Source of the DNA: RYN-122 sp963761655
GTDB taxonomy: Bacteria > Actinomycetota > Actinomycetes > Mycobacteriales > SCTD01
Assembly: GCA_963761655.1 (NCBI GenBank)
Contig: CAVXHI010000002.1
Span: 682,001 to 746,000, forward strand
Reading direction: 5' to 3'
DNA length: 64,000 nucleotides
The position numbers were made by a program, and so were the translations under genes. The notes below the pieces were generated by a model. That model had not been told where the DNA came from. It worked only from the letters and a program-made list of their open reading frames with translations, and searched no databases. This document shows positions 20,729 to 27,360 of the stretch, piece by piece. How positions within the stretch are numbered: position 1 is the first letter of the stretch; every line of letters starts with the position of its first letter.

Positions 20729-22255
20729 ATGAGCGTGCGTCGGGTCATGGGCACCGAGACCGAGTTCGGGGTGTCCGTGCCGGGCCAGTCCGGCGTCAAC
20801 GCGATGACGGCGTCGGGCCAGGTCGTGAACGGCTACGTGAGCGGCACGCCCCTGCGCGACCGCCGCACCCGCTGGGACTTCGAGGAGGAGAACCCCCTCC
20901 GCGACGCCCGCGGGTACGACGTCGGCGCCGGCATGTCCGACCACTACGCGGGCGAGCCGGACGAGGAGCTCGGCCTCGCCAACGTCATCCTCACCAACGG
21001 CGCACGCCTGTACGTCGACCACGCCCACCCCGAGTACTCGACGCCGGAGTGCACCAACCCCCGCGACGTCCTGCTGTGGGACAAGGCCGGCGAGCGGGTC
21101 ATGGAGCTCGCGGCCGAGCGTGCCCTGCAGGTGCCGGGCACCTCCCGGCTGCAGCTCTACAAGAACAACACCGACAACAAGGGCGCCTCCTACGGCACCC
21201 ACGAGAACTACCTCATGCCGCGGCAGACCTCGTTCGGCGAGATCGTGCGTCACCTGACGCCGTTCTTCGTCAGCCGGCAGGTCGTCACCGGTGCCGGCCG
21301 GGTGGGCATCGGTCAGGACGGCCGCGAGGACGGGTTCCAGGTCAGCCAGCGGGCCGACTTCTTCGAGGTCGAGGTCGGCCTCGAGACCACCCTCAAGCGC
21401 CCCATCATCAACACCCGCGACGAGCCGCACGCCGACCCGGACAAGTACCGCCGCCTGCACGTGATCATCGGCGACGCCAACCTGTCCGAGGTCTCCACCT
21501 ACCTCAAGGTCGGTACGACGGCGCTGGTCCTGTCCATGATCGAGGACCGCTGGCTGACCGAGGCCGGCGTCGACCTCGCCGTCGAGGCCCCGGTCGGGCA
21601 GCTCCGCGCGGTGTCGCACGACCCGTCCCTGCAGCACCTGGTCACGCTCCGCGACGGACGCCGCCTCACCGCGGTGCAGCTGCAGACGGCGTACCTCGAG
21701 CAGGCCCGCAAGCACGTCGAGGACCGGCTCGGCAGCGACGCCGACGACCAGACCCTCGACGTCCTGGACCGCTGGGAGTCGGTGCTCACGCGGCTGTCGA
21801 CCGACCCGATGTCGCTGTCCAAGGAGCTGGACTGGGTCGCGAAGCTCGCGCTGCTCGAGGGCTACCGCGACCGCGAGGGGCTGGACTGGTCGGCCAGCAA
21901 GCTCCACCTGGTCGACCTGCAGTACAGCGACGTCCGGCAGGACAAGGGCCTCTACAACCGGCTGGTGGCCCGCGGCAGCATGACCACGCTGCTCGACGAG
22001 GCCGAGGTCCAGCGGGCGCTGCTCGAGCCGCCGGAGGACACCCGGGCCTACTTCCGCGGGCAGTGCCTGACCCGGTACCCGACGCAGGTCGCCGCGGCGT
22101 CGTGGGACTCCGTGATCTTCGACGTCGGCCGGGAGTCGCTGCAGCGCGTGCCGACGCTCGAGCCGCTGCGCGGGACCAAGCAGCACGTCGGTGCGCTCCT
22201 GGACAGCTGCGACGACGCCCTCGAGCTGGTCGACTCCCTCGCCGGACGGCGCTAG
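20729..22255 (+). CDS. dop: Depupylase / Pup deamidase Dop
   Basis: 508 residues. Glutamine-synthetase-like enzyme that removes Pup from substrates and, in species with Pup-Gln, deamidates it. The N-terminal metal/ATP motif GTETEFGV (Glu10, Glu12), the Dop-specific loop (about residues 40-75, rich in Arg/Asp/Glu), the catalytic segment LYVDHAHPEYSTPEC with Asp97, KNNTDNKGASYGTHENY and RPIINTRDEPH are all present. Pup here already ends in Glu, so its main job should be depupylation. Its TAG stop shares CTAG with the convergent coiled-coil gene. Confidence 0.97.
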   Translation: MSVRRVMGTETEFGVSVPGQSGVNAMTASGQVVNGYVSGTPLRDRRTRWDFEEENPLRDARGYDVGAGMSDHYAGEPDEELGLANVILTNGARLYVDHAHPEYSTPECTNPRDVLLWDKAGERVMELAAERALQVPGTSRLQLYKNNTDNKGASYGTHENYLMPRQTSFGEIVRHLTPFFVSRQVVTGAGRVGIGQDGREDGFQVSQRADFFEVEVGLETTLKRPIINTRDEPHADPDKYRRLHVIIGDANLSEVSTYLKVGTTALVLSMIEDRWLTEAGVDLAVEAPVGQLRAVSHDPSLQHLVTLRDGRRLTAVQLQTAYLEQARKHVEDRLGSDADDQTLDVLDRWESVLTRLSTDPMSLSKELDWVAKLALLEGYRDREGLDWSASKLHLVDLQYSDVRQDKGLYNRLVARGSMTTLLDEAEVQRALLEPPEDTRAYFRGQCLTRYPTQVAAASWDSVIFDVGRESLQRVPTLEPLRGTKQHVGALLDSCDDALELVDSLAGRR

Positions 22256-23031
22256 CCCCTGCGCAGCCGGTCCAGGGCCGACCGGGCCTGCTCCGCCGCG
22301 TCCTGGGCGAGGCGCACGGCCTCGGCCGCCACCTCGGTGGCCTCCTGGCGCTCGAGGCTCTCCTGCTCGGCCGCTCTCCGCGCCTGCCGGGCGTCGGCGA
22401 GGGCCTGCTCGGCCTCGGTCTCGGCGTCGACCGCCGCGGTGACCCGGTCGACGGCGTCGTCCTCGACCCGGTGCGCCTGCTCCAGGGCGCGGACGGCGTC
22501 GTCGAGGCGGCCCGCGGCCTCCTGCGCGGCACGCTCGGCCGCGCTCACGTCGACCGTGGCCGCCGGCTCGAGGGCGACGGCACCGGACAGGTCCGTGCCC
22601 CCGAAGCCGGCGTACGCCAGTGCCCGGACCAGGCGCCCGCTGCGCACGGCCTCGCCGGCGCCCGGGTCGGCCAGAGCGGCGTCGAGGGTGGCCTCCACCT
22701 CGGTGCGCACCGCCGTCGGCGCGTCGGAGCCCTCGACCGCCCGGTCCGTCACCGCCTGGACGAGCGCGCGCCGCTGTCCGGCCAGGGCCCGCAGGTCGCC
22801 GCCGCGGCCGGCCTCCTGCGCCTCGGCCAGCTGCCGGCCCAGGTCCAGCAGCTGCGTGACGAGGTCGGGGTCGGCCCGGACGAGCAGGTTCACCAGGTGG
22901 GCCGACGCCGTCGGGCGGCGCAGCGCGGCGAGCTCCTTCGCGCGGGGGCGGTCGCCGTCGGCGCGGGCCTGCTTCACGGCGGCGTCACGGGCGGCGGTGA
23001 ACTCCCCGGGAGGGAGGGCGTACAGGTCCAC
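22252..23031 (-). CDS. Coiled-coil protein of unknown function
   Basis: 259 residues, function unknown. The N-terminal part (about 1-95) has a pattern I have seen in uncharacterised actinobacterial proteins (LPPGEFTAARDAAVKQARA, then LRRPTASAHLVNLLVR). The last 100 residues are an almost uninterrupted Ala/Glu/Arg/Gln heptad-rich coiled coil. There is no signal peptide or membrane segment, so it is probably cytoplasmic. GTG at 23031 lies six bases after CACACT (23043-23038 on this strand), consistent with a leaderless start. It converges on dop and diverges from the Rieske gene. Confidence 0.7.
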   Translation of the reverse strand: MDLYALPPGEFTAARDAAVKQARADGDRPRAKELAALRRPTASAHLVNLLVRADPDLVTQLLDLGRQLAEAQEAGRGGDLRALAGQRRALVQAVTDRAVEGSDAPTAVRTEVEATLDAALADPGAGEAVRSGRLVRALAYAGFGGTDLSGAVALEPAATVDVSAAERAAQEAAGRLDDAVRALEQAHRVEDDAVDRVTAAVDAETEAEQALADARQARRAAEQESLERQEATEVAAEAVRLAQDAAEQARSALDRLRRG

Positions 23032-23097
23032 CTCGGCAGTGTGCCTGCGCCGAGGCCGGGGGAGGGGAGCCGTACCGACGACGCACCTGGAGCCCCT

Positions 23098-23451
23098 GTG
23101 CCTTCCCTGCCTGCTTCCGACCTCCCGCCCGGCACCGTCCGCAAGGCCGGCTCCTGGACCGTCGCGAACCACGACGGCGACCTGCGGGCCGTCTCCTCCC
23201 GCTGCCGCCACCAGCTGGCCGACCTGTCCAAGGGCTCGCTGGACCAGGACGGCTGCCTGGTCTGCCCCTGGCACGGCGCCACCTACGACCTCGACAGCGG
23301 TCGCATGGTCAAGGGCCCGAAGGGGTTCCTCGGCTACGTCGGGAAGACCCCCGGCTACGAGCAGCTGGTGAGGGCCTACGCCCAGGTCCTGCGGCTCGCG
23401 ACGCGCAGGGTCACGCGCCAGGGTGACGCCGTCGTCGTGCAGGAGGACTAG
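23098..23451 (+). CDS. Rieske [2Fe-2S] protein
   Basis: 117 residues, a stand-alone Rieske domain. The cluster motifs CRHQLADLSKG (Cys-x-His) and CLVCPWHGATYDL (Cys-x2-His) are intact, and the fold runs to the C-terminus. There is no membrane segment or oxygenase domain, so it could be a small soluble electron carrier or redox sensor. GTG 23098 is preceded by GGAG. It lies directly upstream of pup (68 bases) in the same direction; a link to the proteasome is not established. Confidence 0.88.
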   Translation: MPSLPASDLPPGTVRKAGSWTVANHDGDLRAVSSRCRHQLADLSKGSLDQDGCLVCPWHGATYDLDSGRMVKGPKGFLGYVGKTPGYEQLVRAYAQVLRLATRRVTRQGDAVVVQED

Positions 23452-23519
23452 CGAGAACTTGTCGGACCTCGGCCGTAGGGTCGCAGCAGCACCCTCTCCC
23501 GAGACCGAGGAGCACGACG

Positions 23520-23726
23520 ATGGCGGACAGCGGCGGGCAGGACCGGGTCGACCGGAGCAGCGGGGACGCGTCGGAGGAGGCGGTCGCCGAGACCACCTCC
23601 GACGTGCACGAGCGCGTCGACAAGCTCACCGACGACGTCGACGCCCTGCTGGACGAGATCGACGACGTCCTCGAGGAGAACGCCGAGGAGTTCGTCCGCT
23701 CCTACATACAAAAGGGCGGGGAGTGA
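23520..23726 (+). CDS. pup: Prokaryotic ubiquitin-like protein Pup (Glu-ending)
   Basis: 68 residues, intrinsically disordered, acidic. The C-terminal half (VDKLTDDVDALLDEIDDVL) is the helix-forming region that binds the ARC coiled coil, followed by FVRSYIQKGGE. The final residue is Glu, encoded by GAG before TGA, so PafA can ligate Pup to lysines without prior deamidation. ATG 23520 has GAGG upstream, and TAGGGT at 23476-23481 may be its -10. The codons ATA CAA AAG just before the GGE codons are very unusual for this genome. Confidence 0.97.
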   Translation: MADSGGQDRVDRSSGDASEEAVAETTSDVHERVDKLTDDVDALLDEIDDVLEENAEEFVRSYIQKGGE

Positions 23727-23744
23727 TGTAGCTCCCGCAGAACG

Positions 23745-24494
23745 ATGGACAAGGTCTGCCGGGACTGCGGGACAGCCAAGCCGCTGGAGGACTTCTCGCC
23801 GTCGAAGAAGAACCGCGACGGCCGCGTCTCCTACTGCAGGCCGTGCCTGCGGGTGCGGAACCGCGCCTACCGGGATGCCCGCGCCGGCAGCGAGCCCACG
23901 CGCAAGCATCCCGCGCGGCTGAGCTCTCCCGACGTCAAGTGGTGTCCGCAGTGCCGGCAAGAGGTCCCTCGGACCGGGTTCGGCAGCAATCGCAGCAGCC
24001 GTGACGGCCTGACGGCGTACTGCCGCCCCTGCCACAACCGGCGCATGCGTGAGCTCCGGCTGGAGCGGCACGGCAGCACCCGCGACTTCCACCTCAAGCG
24101 CCGCTACGGCCTCACCAGTGCCGACGTCGACCGCATGGTCGAGGAGCAGGGCGGCGTCTGCGCGGTCTGCCGCACCCGTCCACCGCAGCACGTCGACCAC
24201 GACCACCTCACCGGTCTCGTGCGCGGCGTCCTCTGCTCGACCTGCAACCAGGGCCTCGGGAACTTCGGCGACGCCGCCCGGCTGCGGCTCGCGGCGCAGT
24301 ACGTCGAGCGGCTGAGCTGGCAGAAGGTGCGCGAGCACCCCGGCGTCGTGCGTCTGGTCCCGCCGCGGGACAGCACCTCGTCGAGGGCTGTCGTCCCCGA
24401 CCTCGGTCCCCTCGTCGCCGAGGCCCGTCGCCGGGCCCGACAGGTCGACCGGCGCGAGCGGCCCGCCGCCGTCGCTCGTCGGCGTCGGCCCTGA
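23745..24494 (+). CDS. Endonuclease VII-like (HNH) zinc-ribbon nuclease
   Basis: 249 residues. Two similar N-terminal zinc ribbons (Cys5/Cys8/Cys31/Cys34 and Cys67/Cys70/Cys93/Cys96, both ending YCRPC) precede a recombination endonuclease VII/HNH domain: CAVC (139-142), HVDHDHLTG with the metal-binding His/Asp residues near 149-154, then LCSTCNQGLGNFGD. The C-terminal 70 residues are basic and may bind DNA. It starts 18 bases after the pup stop and lies upstream of prcB. From memory, an Endo VII-type gene also sits between pup and prcB in streptomycetes. Its role with the proteasome is unknown; a branched-DNA or DNA-repair nuclease is plausible. Confidence 0.88.
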   Translation: MDKVCRDCGTAKPLEDFSPSKKNRDGRVSYCRPCLRVRNRAYRDARAGSEPTRKHPARLSSPDVKWCPQCRQEVPRTGFGSNRSSRDGLTAYCRPCHNRRMRELRLERHGSTRDFHLKRRYGLTSADVDRMVEEQGGVCAVCRTRPPQHVDHDHLTGLVRGVLCSTCNQGLGNFGDAARLRLAAQYVERLSWQKVREHPGVVRLVPPRDSTSSRAVVPDLGPLVAEARRRARQVDRRERPAAVARRRRP

Positions 24495-24659
24495 GCCTCC
24501 GCACGACCCGACGGCCCGCCGCGACCGTCCAGACGCAGGACCCGCTCCGGGTGCTGACGCCGCACCGCCCCGCCCGCACCCGCGCCCCCGGGCGGTCCCC
24601 CCGGCTGTCGTGTGGTGGGGTGGGACCAGCACAGGACCTCGACGGACGGAGTGCGCGAC

Positions 24660-25484
24660 GTGTCAGACGCAGCGGGGACGCACGGGCGGCTGCCCGCGGT
24701 CTTCACCGCCCCCGGCAGCTCCTCGTTCACCGACTTCCTCCGGGTGGCGAGCCCCGACCTCCTGCCCCAGGACCGGACCTTCGCGCCCGGCGCCGTCGTC
24801 GACGCCCCTCACGGCACGACGATCGTCGCGGTGACCCACGCGGACGGCGTCGTGATGGCGGGCGACCGGCGGGCCACCATGGGCAACGTCATCGCGCAGC
24901 GCGACATCGAGAAGGTCTTCCCGGCTGACGAGTACAGCGCGGTCGGGATCGCCGGCACGGCCGGTCTCGCGATCGAGATGGTCCGGCTGTTCCAGGTGGA
25001 GCTCGAGCACTACGAGAAGCTCGAGGGCAGCGTCCTCAGCCTCGAAGGCAAGGCCAACCGGCTGAGCGCCATGATCCGCGGCAACCTCGGCATGGCCATG
25101 CAGGGCCTCGCCGTCGTCCCGCTGTTCGCCGGCTACGACCTCGACCGCGGCGTCGGGCGGATCTTCAGCTACGACGTCACCGGCGGGCGCTACGAGGAGC
25201 ACAGCTTCCACTCCGTCGGCTCCGGGTCGGTGTTCGCCCGCAGCGCCCTCAAGAAGCGCTACCGCGACGACGTCACCGAGGCCGAGGCGGTGGCCCTGGC
25301 CGTCGACGCCCTGTACGACGCCGCCGACGACGACTCCGCCACCGGCGGGCCGGACCTCACCCGCAAGATCTACCCCGTGGTGATGACGGTGACCGACGAG
25401 GGCCTGCGCCGCCTGCCCGAGGACGAGGTCGGCTCGGTCGTCCAGACCGTCGTCGACGCCCGCATGACCCGGCCCGGCGGCTGA
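24660..25484 (+). CDS. prcB: 20S proteasome beta subunit
   Basis: Catalytic subunit of the 20S core. With GTG 24660 the precursor has a 52-residue propeptide containing SSFTDFLRVASPDLLP, as in mycobacterial PrcB. Autocleavage before Thr53 (APHG/TTIVAV) exposes the nucleophile. The motifs GVVMAGDRR and ATGGPD close the active-site region. In-frame GTGs at 24612 and 24648 are alternatives; 24660 has GGAG about ten bases upstream. The 165-base gap after the nuclease gene may hold a separate prcBA promoter, but I could not pick one with confidence. Confidence 0.96.
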   Translation: MSDAAGTHGRLPAVFTAPGSSSFTDFLRVASPDLLPQDRTFAPGAVVDAPHGTTIVAVTHADGVVMAGDRRATMGNVIAQRDIEKVFPADEYSAVGIAGTAGLAIEMVRLFQVELEHYEKLEGSVLSLEGKANRLSAMIRGNLGMAMQGLAVVPLFAGYDLDRGVGRIFSYDVTGGRYEEHSFHSVGSGSVFARSALKKRYRDDVTEAEAVALAVDALYDAADDDSATGGPDLTRKIYPVVMTVTDEGLRRLPEDEVGSVVQTVVDARMTRPGG

Positions 25485-25515
25485 CCGCGATGACGACCAC
25501 CGAGGGGAGCCTGTC

Positions 25516-26256
25516 GTGACGATGCCGTTCTACATGTCGCCCGAGCAGGTCATGAAGGACAAGAGCGACTACGCGCGCAAGGGCATCGCCCGCGGCCGGT
25601 CGGTCCTGGCCATGACCTACGCCGACGGGATCCTGTTCGTCGGGGAGAACCCCAGCAACGCCCTGCACAAGATCAGCGAGATCTACGACCGGATCGCCTT
25701 CGCCGCCGTCGGCAAGTACAACGAGTTCGAGAACCTGCGCCTGGCCGGTGTGCGGTACGCCGACATGCGCGGCTACCAGTACGACCGCAGCGACGTCACC
25801 AGCCGCGGCCTGGCCAACGCCTACGCGCAGACCCTCGGCGCGGTGTTCACCGAGTCCTCCAAGCCGTACGAGGTCGAGCTGGTCGTCGCCGAGGTCGGCG
25901 CGACCCAGGCGCAGGACCAGCTCTACCGGCTGACCTACGACGGGTCGGTCGCCGACGAGCACGGCTACGTCGTCATGGGCGGCCAGAGCGAGCCGATCGC
26001 CACGGTCCTCAGGGAGCAGCACGACCCGTCGAGCCCGCTGCAGGACGCCCTCGTGCTCGCCGTCGAGGCGCTGTCCAAGGCCGGGCCGGACGGCGAGCCG
26101 CGCACGATCGTCGCCGACGCCCTCGAGGCCGCGGTCCTGGACCGCACCCGGCCGCGCCGGGCCTTCAAGCGCCTGATGACCCCGCAGCTCGAGCGCCTGC
26201 TCGGCGCCGCCGAGACCAGCACCGCCCCCGACACCACCCCGGAGACGCCCGCATGA
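25516..26256 (+). CDS. prcA: 20S proteasome alpha subunit
   Basis: 246 residues. Forms the outer gated rings of the core. The N-terminus MPFYMSPEQVMKD is the gating H0 segment typical of PrcA, followed by KGIARGRSVLAMTYADGILF. No N-terminal catalytic Thr, as expected. The C-terminal 20 residues are Thr/Pro/Ala-rich and likely flexible. GTG 25516 has the SD GAGGGGAG. The stop overlaps the ATG of the FKBP lipoprotein (ATGA). Confidence 0.96.
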   Translation: MTMPFYMSPEQVMKDKSDYARKGIARGRSVLAMTYADGILFVGENPSNALHKISEIYDRIAFAAVGKYNEFENLRLAGVRYADMRGYQYDRSDVTSRGLANAYAQTLGAVFTESSKPYEVELVVAEVGATQAQDQLYRLTYDGSVADEHGYVVMGGQSEPIATVLREQHDPSSPLQDALVLAVEALSKAGPDGEPRTIVADALEAAVLDRTRPRRAFKRLMTPQLERLLGAAETSTAPDTTPETPA

Positions 26257-26846
26257 CCCGCACCCCCCGCTGGACCGCCGCCGCCGCGCTCGCCCTGACG
26301 CTCGTCGTCGCCGGCTGCGGCGACGACGCAGGCGACGACCCGACCCTGTCCGCCGGCAGCCCGAGCGCCGCCGCCTCCGCGCCCGCCGAGGCGCCCACCG
26401 CCGACGCCGCCGCCTGCCCCACCACGACGACGACGGTCCCGGCTCCCGCGGCCATCAGCAAGGACCTGAAGGTCCGCCCGAAGGTCCCGGCCAACGCGGG
26501 GACACCGGCCACCGGTGTCCAGGTCGCCGACGTCGTCGTCGGGACCGGCGCCGAGGCCAAGGCCGGCAGCACGGTGCAGGTCAAGTACGTCGGCGCCCTC
26601 GACAAGACCGGCATGGAGTTCGACGCGTCCTGGAACCGGCAGGCCCCCGACGACGTCCTGCCGTTCACGGTCTGCGGCCAGGACGTCGTCGTCGGCTTCT
26701 CCGTCGCGCCGCTCGGCATGAAGATCGGCGGCCGTCGCCTGGTGCAGATCCCCGACCAGTTCGGCTACGCGGGCGGCAACCCGCAGGCGGGCATCCCCGC
26801 CGGCGCCGTCATCAGCTTCGTCATCGACCTCGTCAGCGTCGCCTGA
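26253..26846 (+). CDS. FKBP-type peptidyl-prolyl isomerase lipoprotein
   Basis: 197 residues. Signal peptide with lipobox VVAGC, then a Ser/Ala/Pro/Thr-rich linker, then one FKBP domain (about 90-197: VKYVGALDKTGMEFDASW, GFSVAPLGMKIGGRRLVQIP, FGYAGGNPQAGIPAGAVISF). Likely a surface prolyl isomerase or chaperone. It is unusual that an exported folding factor is translationally coupled (ATGA) to the cytoplasmic proteasome subunit prcA. A second, cytoplasmic FKBP follows pafA. Confidence 0.92.
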   Translation: MTRTPRWTAAAALALTLVVAGCGDDAGDDPTLSAGSPSAAASAPAEAPTADAAACPTTTTTVPAPAAISKDLKVRPKVPANAGTPATGVQVADVVVGTGAEAKAGSTVQVKYVGALDKTGMEFDASWNRQAPDDVLPFTVCGQDVVVGFSVAPLGMKIGGRRLVQIPDQFGYAGGNPQAGIPAGAVISFVIDLVSVA

Positions 26847-26866
26847 CGCACGGGTGACGGACGCCG

Positions 26867-26890
26867 TGCCCGGGGGAACCACCCCGGGCA
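26867..26890 (+). other. Perfect 9-bp hairpin touching the ChaB-like start codon
   Basis: TGCCCGGGG (26867-26875) pairs perfectly with CCCCGGGCA (26882-26890) around loop GAACCA. The last base is the A of ATG 26890. It could be a weak terminator after the prcBA-FKBP unit or a structure limiting translation of the next gene. Confidence 0.4.
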
Positions 26891-27312
26891 TGGCGCGACG
26901 ACGCGAGGCCCAGCGGGACGCACTGCCCAGCACGCTGCAGCGCTCGGACGAGCACGCCCAGGCCACCTTCGCGAAGACCCGCGAGAGCGCCGTCGAGAGC
27001 TACGGAGAGGGCGAGCGTGCCTCCCGGACGGCCTTCGCCGCGCTCAAGCACACCTACGAGAAGGTCGGCGACCACTGGGAGCCGAAGCAGGAGCCCGGCC
27101 CGAGCGACCCGCAGGCGGCGCGGTCCACCGACGAGGACAGCGCGCGGTCACGCCCGACCGCGGGCGGTGTGGACGCGCAGGCCAGCAAGGCCCACCTGTA
27201 CGACCTCGCCAAGCGGCTCGGCGTCCGCGGCCGGTCGCGGATGACCAAGGACGAGCTGGTCGAGGCGCTGGACCGGGCCAACCGCCGCGAGACGGCCCGC
27301 GCCCGCGCCTGA
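26890..27312 (+). CDS. ChaB-like protein with C-terminal Rho N-terminal-like motif
   Basis: 140 residues from ATG 26890 (a GTG at 26854 would add 12). The N-terminal half matches the ChaB family (LPSTLQRSDEHAQATFAKT, then AFAALKHTYEKVGDHWEPK). The C-terminal 40 residues form a Rho_N/SAP-like helix-extended-loop-helix (LYDLAKRLGVRGRSRMTKDEL), often a nucleic-acid-binding element. A disordered Pro/Ser/Asp linker joins them. ChaB itself is poorly understood despite its cation-transport name. I prefer ATG 26890 because ChaB domains usually start within about ten residues of it. Confidence 0.75.
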   Translation: MARRREAQRDALPSTLQRSDEHAQATFAKTRESAVESYGEGERASRTAFAALKHTYEKVGDHWEPKQEPGPSDPQAARSTDEDSARSRPTAGGVDAQASKAHLYDLAKRLGVRGRSRMTKDELVEALDRANRRETARARA

Positions 27313-27360
27313 CAGGCAGACTGCTCCCTGACCCGCCGTCGTCGAGAGTGAGCAACCGCC

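Noticed and set aside
20105..22186. 693-codon minus-strand frame opposite the kinase end and dop
   Set aside because: Shadow of dop, which has all catalytic motifs on the plus strand.
23745..24494. HNH gene as an intron- or transposon-borne homing endonuclease
   Set aside because: No flanking repeats, intron structure or split host gene; tight spacing to pup and matching composition favour a resident gene.
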